Assembly: GCA_002179805.1 (NCBI GenBank)
Contig: NAVB01000431.1
Coordinates: 16,299-80,298, forward strand
Length of the DNA: 64,000 bases
Source: Acanthamoeba lenticulata
Taxonomy: Eukaryota; Discosea; Longamoebia; Acanthamoebidae
Direction of reading: 5' to 3'
Shown: positions 55,564 through 64,000 of the stretch, piece by piece
Position numbering within the stretch: position 1 is the first letter of the stretch
Layout of the letters: every line of letters starts with the position of its first letter
Notes under the pieces: generated by a model
Seen by the model: the letters and a program-made list of their open reading frames with translations, nothing else
The model's database searches: none
Told to the model about the DNA's origin: nothing
Program-made: the position numbers and the translations under genes

Positions 55564-56837
55564 TTACATGTTCTCCGTGTGCTCAACACCCTGCCAGTAC
55601 TTGACGGTCTTGACCTTGAGCTCGTTGGTCGCATCGTCGTCGACCACGATCACGCCATTCGGGTGCATTTGAATCGCCGACGCCGTCCACTGGTGGCTCA
55701 TGGCGCCCTCGACGACCTGCTGCAAGGCCAGGGCCTTGTTGAAGCCCGTGATGATGATCACCACCTCCTTGGCGTCCTGCACGTCCCGAGATGATCACCA
55801 CATCACGATCCTTTTAGGCCCGACGTCGAGCATGCCCGAGAAGAAAAGACATCGTACCATGACGGTGGCCACGCCGACAGTCACGGCGCGCTTGGGCACC
55901 TGCTTGAGGTCGCCTCCGAAGAAGCGCGAGTTGGACACGATCGTCTCGTAGGCCAGCGTCTGCACAGCGCGGGTACAGGATCAACGATGGTCGTGGGCCG
56001 ATAGACGCGAGGTCTGGTGGTGGTAGTAAATGGGTGGCCGTACCACGACGCGAGTGCGCGAGGCCAGCGAGGAGCCGGGCTCGTTGAAGGCGATGTGGCC
56101 TGCACAAGCGAGTGTGGTCATGTTGTTTTGAGTCAACTACATCAACACCCCCCAAGAGCGACGATGACAACTCACCGTCAGTGCCGATGCCGGCAAGGAA
56201 GAGGTGGATGCCACCGTAGCGGGCGATCTTCTCTTCGTAGGCCTTGCACTCGGCCTCCTACACGCATGCATGAATGTGGGGGACCATCAACATCAACATC
56301 ATCCGCATGGATGCTATCGAAGAGGCGCGTGCGTACGAGGTCGGGGGCGTTGCCGTTGAGGATGTTGATGTTCTCCTTGGGGATGTCGATGTGGTCGAAC
56401 AGGTTGCGGTGCATGAAGGTCCAGTAGGACTCGGAGTGGTCGCGCGGGAGGCCTAGTGGGGCGCCTCTCCGTGAGCGGGTCAATGCTGCATAGATGGAAC
56501 GAACAAGAAGGTGCGAGAGGTGGAGGGCGCTGCACACGAACCGACGTACTCGTCCATGTTGAAGGTGACCACATGCTTGAACGACAGCTCGCCCTTCTTC
56601 ACATACTCTACCAAGATCTACAAGCGACCCAGCTTGGATGAATGCTTGACGGAAGGCAAGAAGGGTGCCTCGATTGAAGAGGCATACCTTGTAGGTCGGG
56701 ATGGGGGAGCTGCCCGTGGGCAGGCCGAGCACGAATGGCCGCTCGGCGGTCGGCGCGAAGGCTTCAATCCGTCGCTTCACGAGGTCTGCCACCCACTGTG
56801 CCGCCTTCTGCGCGTCTTCCTTGATAATCAAACGCAT
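55564..56837 (-). CDS. Glucosamine-6-phosphate isomerase/deaminase
   Basis: Seven exons (56688-56837, 56542-56617, 56337-56452, 56176-56257, 56044-56099, 55858-55959, 55564-55776) give 264 aa, normal for GNPDA/NagB. It converts glucosamine-6-phosphate to fructose-6-phosphate and ammonia. Motifs: [34 protein letters not shown] (phosphate loop), [19 protein letters not shown] with the catalytic Asp, [36 protein letters not shown] with the ring-opening His, [14 protein letters not shown] and [14 protein letters not shown]. All catalytic residues are present. In an amoeba it would recycle amino sugars from digested bacteria. The short first exon ends exactly after the phosphate loop. Confidence 0.96.
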
Positions 56838-57106
56838 GCTTTCGCACTCGAGCTGTCACATGCGGCTTGGTGAGTCCTCATCTTATGATCAGTTGCCGAC
56901 CGGAAAATCAGATGAAGTTCGATTATTGAGATTGTAAATTGATTCAGGCACAAAGAAGTGTCGCTTCATATGTATATGACGACGTCGTTGATTGCCATGG
57001 GGCGGAGTGCTCGCACCTGCAGCAACAAAAGGCACACAAGCAAGCAAGAAAAAGAAAAGCTGGGAAAAGGGACCTGGTCTCTTTGCCTTTGTTCTCGCCC
57101 AACACG
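56838..57106. promoter_or_regulatory. Divergent promoter region
   Basis: A 269-bp gap separates the start codons of the glucosamine-6-phosphate isomerase gene (-) and the HAD phosphatase gene (+). It is AT-richer near 56880-56950 and GC-rich at both ends. No specific element was recognised. Confidence 0.5.
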
Positions 57107-58814
57107 ATGCAGGGACGTCGGGTGCTCGCTCGTGCTCCCACGCCCACCTTCGCAACGGTCGGTCAAGCAGTGCCCGCCAGGTAAGTGCCCACCTCCACTG
57201 CACGGGAGATAGAAAGGGGTTCGTAATCCTCACACTCCTGCGCTGGGAAGGTCACTGCATGTGCTGTCGTATGGCCGGCTGAGGCGCATGACGGGCCAGC
57301 GCGCTGCCTCTCCGAATCGCCCAGCACCGTCCTCATTCGCCCCGCCTTCGTCCTCGTCGTTCTCCTCCACCGTCGGCGTTCTGGCGTCGGGCCCGGGCAG
57401 CGTACACGGGCGGCCGCTTCATCCTACGGCAGGTGAGCTGGTGCGTGTGCCTTTGCAAACACATTGAGTGCTCTTCTTCTTCTCTCCAAGCTGACCGGTC
57501 GCTTGGTGCCGCAGGTGGCCAGGAAGCAGGGCGAGACCGAAATCACAAGCGCCGTGGCCGAGGCCGCCATCGCAGCGCAGGCCGCTCACATCCGCAAGAA
57601 GAAGGGCTTCATCATCGACATGGTGCGTCTGGCGCTGCGCCACAAAGCGTTCCTCTTTCGCTCAAATACTGGTTGTTGCAACTTGCCTCGCGCCAGGACG
57701 GCGTCGTGTACCACGAGAACAAGCTGATCCCGGGCGCCAAGGAGATGGTTGCGTGGCTGCAAAAGGAGGGCAAGGAGTTCCTGTTCCTCACCAACAGCAG
57801 CGACAAGACCCCCAAGGACCTCAAGTACAAGCTCTCCAGCTTTGGCATTCACGTGCGCGCCTCCATTCTCCACACGACCCTGCGTCACCGCCAGACCAAG
57901 TTCACACGAACCGCGATGACATCATGTGGCGCGGGTGGCGGTGGCAGGTCGAGGAGAAGAACTTCTACACGAGCGCCCTCTCCACGGCCAACTTCCTCAG
58001 CCGGCAGAAGCCGCACGGCACGGCCTACGTCATCGGCGATGCGGGCATCCTCAACGCCCTCTACAATGAAGGTCTCGCCTCGTTGGCCGCATCATCCATT
58101 GCCAAAAGGCTCACACGTCCCCTTCTCCCGCTCAAACATCACAATCAGGCTACACGATCACCGACATCAGTCCAGACTATGTCGTGGTCGGCGAAACCAA
58201 GAACTACAACATCGACCGCATGGAAAAGGCCATCAACCTCGTCAGGTGCGTCGGGGCTGGTGAAGGCGTCGCCTGTGGCATGGTTAACAAGAGTTGGCCG
58301 GGCTTTTGCAGGAACGGAGCCAAGCTGATCGGCACCAACTGCGACCTCCTGGACAAGTCGGTCACCGGTTTCCTCCCGGCTTGCGGCACGCTCGTTGCGC
58401 CCATCGTTCTGGTACCGCGCGGTCACTGTCGCTGTGAGCGTCTGGGCGTTTGAAGCTCATCCTAACTTTGCTACGCAAGGCAACTGGAGTCGATGCCTAC
58501 TTCGTGGGCAAGCCCAACCCGCTGATCATGAGGCTGGCCCTGAGCCGGCTCGGCTGCCAAAGGCACGAGACCGTTATCATTGGCGACCGGTACGCCCACA
58601 AGCATCAGAGGAGAGGGATGTGGCGCGTGAGCTGACAACAGCTTGCTACGGCCGTAGGATGGACACGGACATCATCGCTGGTGTGGAGTCGGAGATCGAT
58701 ACGGTTCTGGTGCTGTCAGGCGTGACCAGCCCGGCCGAGTTGCACCACTTCGCGTACAGCCCGGCCTTCGTGCTCGACTCGATTGCCGACATCACCCGCA
58801 CGCTGGCGCAGTGA
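57107..58814 (+). CDS. NagD-like HAD (subclass IIA) phosphatase, probably mitochondrial
   Basis: Nine exons (57107-57180, 57300-57432, 57491-57622, 57697-57852, 57948-58071, 58149-58245, 58312-58411, 58480-58589, 58658-58814) give 360 aa. The Arg-rich, acid-free leader ([20 protein letters not shown] onward) looks like a mitochondrial presequence. HAD motif I is [13 protein letters not shown] (nucleophile and acid Asp), motif [14 protein letters not shown], motif III Lys [12 protein letters not shown] and motif [19 protein letters not shown]. The C2 cap is typical of NagD/p-nitrophenyl phosphatase and phosphoglycolate phosphatase relatives. All catalytic residues are intact. The substrate is unresolved (nucleotide or sugar phosphate). 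The divergent isomerase neighbour recalls the bacterial nag operon, but this is probably coincidental. The exon 2 acceptor was chosen by frame. Confidence 0.86.
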
Positions 58815-58960
58815 CGTTTACATTTTTCAATTTTTAAGCAATTTCGCTGGAAGTCTTCTTTTTTTCTTTGTTCGAGTTTGTGCCATTGTTGCCTCTTGCT
58901 GCACAGAAGACACGCAAGAGAGTGCGCTACCTCTGCTGGTGGTTTAACTAGATCTCTAGG

Positions 58961-61900
58961 ATGGAGGTTTTGGGTGCGGCAGGGGCGCAGGCCTCGTCAT
59001 TGACGCTCGACAGGGTCTTTTCCACGCTCGAAAACGAGCTGCGACGTCACCTGCATACGTTCCTTAAGCAATGGGCAGCAACAGCGGGAAGCGCCGCAGC
59101 TGCCGAGGAGGCCAATGCCCTGACCTCGCCCGACGTCAGGCTTATGGTGCAAAACTTGTCCAAGCGCTGGGACGACTCGGGGGTCGGGCGTTCTGGCCGA
59201 ATCTTGAGGTTGGAGGGCTCCCCTATCATCTCCGCCAACTTTGCAACGATCTTAACTGCTCTTAACAGCTATCATCATAAAAGTACTTCTTCCTCCCCCC
59301 CCCCCCAATGCTGCCCTTCGTCTTTCGTTCTTTGTCTTCGTTTTCGTTTTTGCTCAGTTTTCGTGGTGCGTGGCTGTACCAGCTCCCACGCACTGGGAGA
59401 TCATCGACCAGGGGTTCGACTGTGCAGAGCGGCTGCTGCGCGCGCTTCAAGCCTATGCGTCGATCGACACGAGCCAGAGCGTGAGCCTCCTGCTTGCCCA
59501 GCGGCAGGCCGTGGAGAAGGTGGGCCACTTTGCCTATGACCACAGCGTCAAGGTCGTCGTGGAGGATATCGCTGCCGGTGGCGGCGTGAGGGCGGGTGGA
59601 TCGGGTGACGCGGTGGCCCCGCGCTTGTTGCTTCAGGGCCTGCCCGCCGAAGCCGACGTGAACGCGGTGATGTGGGCCCTGCAGGCCCAGGACGTTGACG
59701 TCACGGAGGCGATGATTCATCTCGTCTCCGCCAAGGATGTCGCCGCCGCCGCCGCTGACGACAACAACGTTGGTGAGGAGGAAGGAGAAGAAACGTCCTC
59801 CAGAGAGCCCTTTGTCGAGCTCAACACGGTCGAGGAGCAACATGCCCTCTTGGAGCTCGGTGTCCTGACCATCAAGCGCGTTCAAGTGCGGCTGGTCAAG
59901 CCCGAGGAGGCGCGCGAAGTGGTGCTCTACCTGCCCAAGCGCCTCGAGGCCCGGGTGATCGCCGGGGCGTGGGAGAACGAGTTTGAGCACGGCCTTGCCG
60001 AGGGCCGCATCAAGCACTATGACGACGCTGGCCAGGTGGTGGTCGTGCGTCTCACCCCCAAGCAGTTTGCCGAGGTCGAAGGTAAGACGATTACTCTGCT
60101 ACGCACCCAGGTTCGTGGCCATTTTATTTATTGATATATTTTTATTAATTATTAAAGATTTTTACAAAATTCATTTTTTTAGAACTCATTTTAATGGTTT
60201 ATTTTCCTGTGTTTGTGTAGGTCGCGTTGCTGCCGTGGAGCCCTCATGTCGTCCGGCTACGGCTGCCCGAGTCCGCGAGCCCTGCGCTGGTGTCGGCCGA
60301 CAACCTGCGGGCGGTCGCGACGCGGCTCGCCGACGCAGAGGCGCAGTCGACGGTGAGCGGCGATCCGGTCGAGTCGATCGTGCACTGGCCCAAGCACCAC
60401 TTGGCGTTCGTGCGGCTGACCGGCCCCGCGGCCAAGGCCCTGCTCCTGCAGAAGCGCCACCTGGACCTCGACCCCGCCGCAGGCTCAGCCCCTGCGACGA
60501 CCACGACCACTACCACGTCGTCATCATCGTCTTCGCCGTCATTGCGGTTGTCGTCATCATCATCGTCTTCGTCGTCTTCAACGACTACGTCGACCAAGAC
60601 GGCGAGCGCCGGCCCGACGTCGGCGCAGGTCCAGACCGCGGCCAAGCCCGCCGCAAGCCCGGCCCTTCCCAGCGCGGGCGCGGCCAGAGCGGATGAGCAA
60701 CCGGTGTTTGTGCTGACGCCGGTATTGGGCGCCGAAGCGATGACGGCCGAGCGCGTGGCCGAGCTGGTGCGCGCCACGATGGGCGCGGAGGCCGCCTTTG
60801 TCGCGCTCATCGAGCGGCGAGCCTACGTGCGCTGCCGCGCGCCGCCGGCCGTACCTCCTCCCAGCAGCCAGACCGTCGCCTACAACGGCATCACGGTACG
60901 TCCATACAGGCGCCCGAGCCCCTTCCCAGAGGCCAGAGCCTGACATGAGGCTTCCTCGTCATGGGCCATGGTCCAGGTCAATGTGGAGCAGCTCGTGGGA
61001 GGCGACATCCCGTGCTGGAAGCTCGGCGTGCGAACCGGGTCGGCCGCGGGCAAGGCCGCCTTTGGGGCCCTCCAGACCTTCACCAGGACCCTAGCCGATG
61101 TGCAGCCGCTGGTTCGCGCCTTGTCTCTCGAGTGCCTTCATGATGATCTTGCTTATGATGATGATGATGATGACGTGGGCTCACCTCCGCCTTGCGCAGC
61201 AAGTCGGCCGGGCTTTGGTGTTGTTCGCGGGCGTGGCGTCGGTCGAGATCGGCACCGAGGCCCTGTTCAAGCAGCTCCTGGCCCAGCCCGAGCGCAAGTT
61301 CCAGGGCCAGACGGTACGCGTCCCTCGTCGTCTTCCTTCACTCGAGAGACCAGACCAGACCCTGACGGTCATCCACAAATCAGTTGACTTTGTTTGACGC
61401 GCGGCTCGACCGCACGGAGCCCGAGAGCGACGTGACCCGAATCTACTACCTGACCATGAAGAAGAAGGGGAAGCCCGCGCTCACCGCCATCGAGAAGGCG
61501 TGTGCGGTGACCGTCACCGCCTTCTGGGTCTACGGGCCCACGGGCGCCGCGCCGGCGGGGCGCACCAAGCAGGGCTTCGTCCACATCGTGGGCACATCGG
61601 CCGACGCGGTCGACAAGGCGTGGACGCGGCTGCAGGCCCACATGAGCACGCTCGTGCGCAAGCGCGTGCAGTTCAGCTTCCAGCGGAACGACGCTCTCAT
61701 GCGCGCGTGCTTCAAGGAGAAGCTCAAGGCCCTCTATTGGCGCGGGGCCACGACGGCCGTGCACGTCGACGACCCCGAGGAGATCAGCCCCTCCAGCGGG
61801 CCCATGCTGGAGCCGCTCGTGGTGCACGTCATCGGTGTGAACGCGGTCGAGGTCGCGCAGCTGGCCCAGGAGGCCAATCACATCCGCACGCGCCTGGTGA

Positions 61901-62511
61901 CGGAGCTCTCCAAGCCGATCGCGCTCGGGCCGCAGCAGCTAGACCTGCCGGCCCTCGAGAACACCTTTGGCGTGACCATCGCCGCCGACTGGGCCGCAAA
62001 GAAGCTCAAGGTGGCCGGCTTTGGCGATGCCGTGCGTTCTTGCCTGCATCGTGTCTACGCCCTCGCGGCGCCAACGGCCGCGCCGGCTGCGCCAGCCAAG
62101 CCTGCCGGGCCGGCCACGCCGACGAACGCGCCGACCGCCACGCCCTCGACGTCGACTACGTCGGGAACGACGCCGCCGGTGGCCGCCGCCAGCGTCAGCA
62201 GCTCGGCTTCCGCCCAGCAGCCGCAGCAGTGCGTGAAGCGCATCGAGTTCGCCCAGAACGAAACCGAAGCCGTGAAGCGGCTCAACCTCTCCGTGGTCCG
62301 CTCCAAGTTCGGGGTGTACACCAAGGTCGACCTGGCCAAGCGCACGATCACCTTCACCGGCCCGGTCGCGACGGCCCTCGACACGGCCTGTTCTTTCGTC
62401 AGGTCTGTCCCCCTTGACCGCCCTTGTCTCTCTACTCATTGGCTTACTTGCAAGAGATTGGCACACAGGTGGTTCATCAACAACGGCACTCGCCAGCCCG
62501 GAGGCAAGTGA
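58961..62511 (+). CDS. Uncharacterised large protein, possibly KH/RRM-like repeats
   Basis: Exons 59358-60110, 60221-60895, 60977-61111, 61200-61313, 61384-62402 and 62469-62511 join cleanly. The first exon (58961 to about 59182) has an uncertain 3' end. The product is about 986 aa. I do not recognise a family. It contains several alpha/beta segments of 70-90 residues with alternating hydrophobic strands and helices (VVLYLPKRLEARVIAGAW, ITFTGPVATALDTACSF, LVVHVIGVNAVEVAQLAQEA, KKLKVAGFGDAVRSCL) that recall KH or RRM-like folds. Ser/Thr and Ala/Pro low-complexity linkers separate them. No signal peptide or membrane helix is visible. TF..ARLDRTEPESDVTRIYYL starts a better-conserved looking block. 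An RNA-related role would be speculation. Confidence 0.62.
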
Positions 62512-62591
62512 GGCTTTTGGTTACAGACGTTTGGAGTTCCCCTCTCTGGTCCGGCACCAGGTGGGCGTCATGCAAACTCCCACAAGCAGAC

Positions 62592-62597
62592 AATAAA
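62592..62597 (+). terminator. Candidate poly(A) signal AATAAA
   Basis: Located 80 bp after the stop codon of the 58961-62511 gene and 87 bp before the next start codon on the same strand. Confidence 0.5.
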
Positions 62598-62683
62598 CGA
62601 GTCCTGTCGACAGCAACTGGTTTGAAACTGTTTGCTGTCCTTCACTTGCTTGGCACGGGAGAGAAGTTTGTTGGAGTAAGGCG

Positions 62684-64000
62684 ATGGCCTCCTCCTCGTC
62701 GGTCTCTGCCACGCCAACAAATGCACAGCCCCTGGGAAGTGTTTCTTCCTCTGTCGCCGCGGCGCTGAGCGAGGGGCTCGAAAGGCTCGTGGAGATGTCC
62801 GATGCGGCAGGTCCCGGCCTCAGTCGCGAATCTCTTCCCCTTCTCGAATCCTTCCTCCACGCCACGGATTTGCTCGTGGAGTCTGCAGGTCTTCCCCTCT
62901 CCCTCCCCCCTTGTGGGCCTCCATCTTCTTTCCGCCCATGAGCCCAAGCGCAACGCAAGCTCTATTATGGCACGCGCAATATCGCGTGAGGCGCTTTCGT
63001 TCTTGTGCGCTGACACCACTTCGTTCTTTTGGGCGATCGCTCTTCGTTCTTTCGTCGTGGGAATGAGCAGAGGCCGTGGGGGCGACGACAAAGGAGCGAA
63101 CGCTGCGGGACGCCATCTTCAACTATGGACGTGAGCTCAAGGCTGAAGCCGCCGCCCTGCGCGAGGTGGCGCAAGGCCTCGCTCAGACACCTGCGATGGG
63201 TCAAACGGCCGAGACCAAGAAGGCCATGATCCGCGCCCTCATAAAGATTGGAAAACTCACGGCGAACCTCATGCACGGTTTGTTCTCTCCTCTCTTGTCT
63301 CCACCTTCTGGACACTTTTACGCGCAGCTCCTTCGCTGACCACCTCTTCTCCACGTGCAGCCGAGGAGGACGCCGACCAGAAAGTGCTGAGCCACGCGTG
63401 CAAGAACTGCGCCACTTCGGCCAAGGTGCAGCCACTCTCCCTCACGTCGTCCCTCTTTCCTCACGTCGGATGTGTCTCGCCACGCCACTCGTCGCTTGTT
63501 GTCTGACCTGGTTGTCGTTGTCCCGGCGTCCGCGCACAGACCCTGGTCACCAAGACCAGAAGGACGCACGGCGAAATGATTGGTAAACGGCCCGCACACG
63601 CGCGCCCAGCTGCTTCTTGTTCTGGTCGGGAGAATAAGAGGCCTGGCCAGCCGGCTGACATGTCCCGCGTGTAAACGGTTTCTCGTCACCCAGAGGCGGC
63701 CCGCGTCTTTGCCCAGAACTGCGTGGAGCTCGTCAAGGCGCTGAGTGACATCGCCTATCGTGTACGTCAACTCACCTTCCTCTCTTCTCTCTCTTTTTTT
63801 TTTTTTTTCATCTTCTTTGTCATCTTCATCGTGCAGTACGCCGAGAAGTTGGTGGCGTTTGAGATTGTGCGCGAGGAGGAGTTCTCGCCGCTCAAGAACG
63901 CGTCGGGCGCGGGCAAGGACTGCCCCGAGACGTGCAGGCGCGACCTCTACAACCTCCACAAGCGCTACATCACCGCCGCCGGCGGCCGCTTCCTCCGCGC
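62684..64000 (+). CDS. Uncharacterised helical protein, 5' part (3' end beyond window)
   Basis: Six exons (62684-62888, 63071-63277, 63361-63425, 63540-63582, 63694-63761, 63837-64000) join in phase to about 250 aa and continue off the right edge. The sequence is almost wholly amphipathic helix: [77 protein letters not shown] and [20 protein letters not shown]. Ala-rich helices of even length with dispersed Thr/Ser recall bundle proteins such as vinculin/talin rods or a tubulin-cofactor-like fold. The resemblance is of pattern only. No catalytic motif or membrane helix is visible. A T run of about 18 (63797-63814) lies in the last intron. Confidence 0.6.

Noticed and set aside
55564..58814. 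Glucosamine-6-phosphate isomerase beside a NagD-like phosphatase as a transferred nag operon
   Set aside because: Genes are divergent, both intron-rich and eukaryote-like; adjacency is probably coincidental.
1..64000. tRNA, rRNA, snRNA, CRISPR arrays, riboswitches
   Set aside because: Intergenic regions were scanned by eye for cloverleaf T-loop motifs, spliceosomal snRNA cores and regular repeat-spacer patterns; none was convincing. A covariance-model scan would be needed to exclude small RNAs.

Overview
The window is nuclear DNA from a GC-rich, intron-dense amoebozoan, most likely Acanthamoeba or a close relative. This rests on short (about 50-100 nt) GT-AG introns in almost every gene, strong G/C third-position bias, animal/fungal-type housekeeping genes, and a receptor that combines a periplasmic-binding-protein-like ectodomain with two TKL kinases and a cyclase. 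The species call is inference. No rRNA, tRNA, CRISPR array, operon or bacterial-type signal was seen. I rebuilt exon structures by hand from splice signals and frame continuity. In every full model the exon lengths sum to a whole number of codons.

Layout. 1-426: 5' end of an ankyrin-repeat gene (-). 649-4008: RasGEF (-). 5005-8353: ARMH3/C10orf76-like protein (-). 8602-9864: a reduced, divergent papain-fold protein (-). 10007-10939: intronless short-chain dehydrogenase (-). 11275-11700: decayed ankyrin-type repeat pseudogene (+). 11800-15473: coiled-coil protein with a helicase-associated domain (-). 16183-16905: remnant resembling a PiggyBac transposase C-terminus (-). 16989-18570 kelch protein (-) and 18656-21356 RBM5/RBM10-like splicing factor (+) are divergent over 85 bp. 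21567-23041: VPS26C/DSCR3 (-). 23309-25514: VASt-domain membrane protein (-), divergent from RAD51D (25742-27294, +). 28141-29510: secreted papain-type protease (+). 29782-35664: Spen-like multi-RRM/SPOC protein (+).

35769-42045: 14-exon receptor kinase-cyclase-kinase (-). 42254-44418: prenylcysteine oxidase-like flavoprotein (-). 44510-45350: Pol-beta-type nucleotidyltransferase (-). 45351-45915: AT-shifted spacer with a 14-bp palindrome. 45916-48390: protein with a SAM-like N-terminus and a BED-like zinc finger (+). 49271-50839: cyclin Y-like (-). 51460-53223: mitochondrial-type TPR protein (-). 53427-55292: PP2C phosphatase (-). 55564-56837: glucosamine-6-phosphate isomerase (-), divergent from a NagD-like HAD phosphatase (57107-58814, +). 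58961-62511: uncharacterised protein (+). 62684-64000: 5' part of an uncharacterised helical protein (+).

The genes do not form one pathway. Recurring themes are endosome/Golgi traffic and lipid contact (ARMH3, VPS26C, VASt protein, prenylcysteine oxidase), RNA processing (RBM5-like, Spen-like), signalling (RasGEF, receptor kinase-cyclase, PP2C, cyclin Y) and recombination (RAD51D). The accessory part consists of the decayed ankyrin repeats, the transposase remnant, the nucleotidyltransferase and the SAM/BED-like protein.
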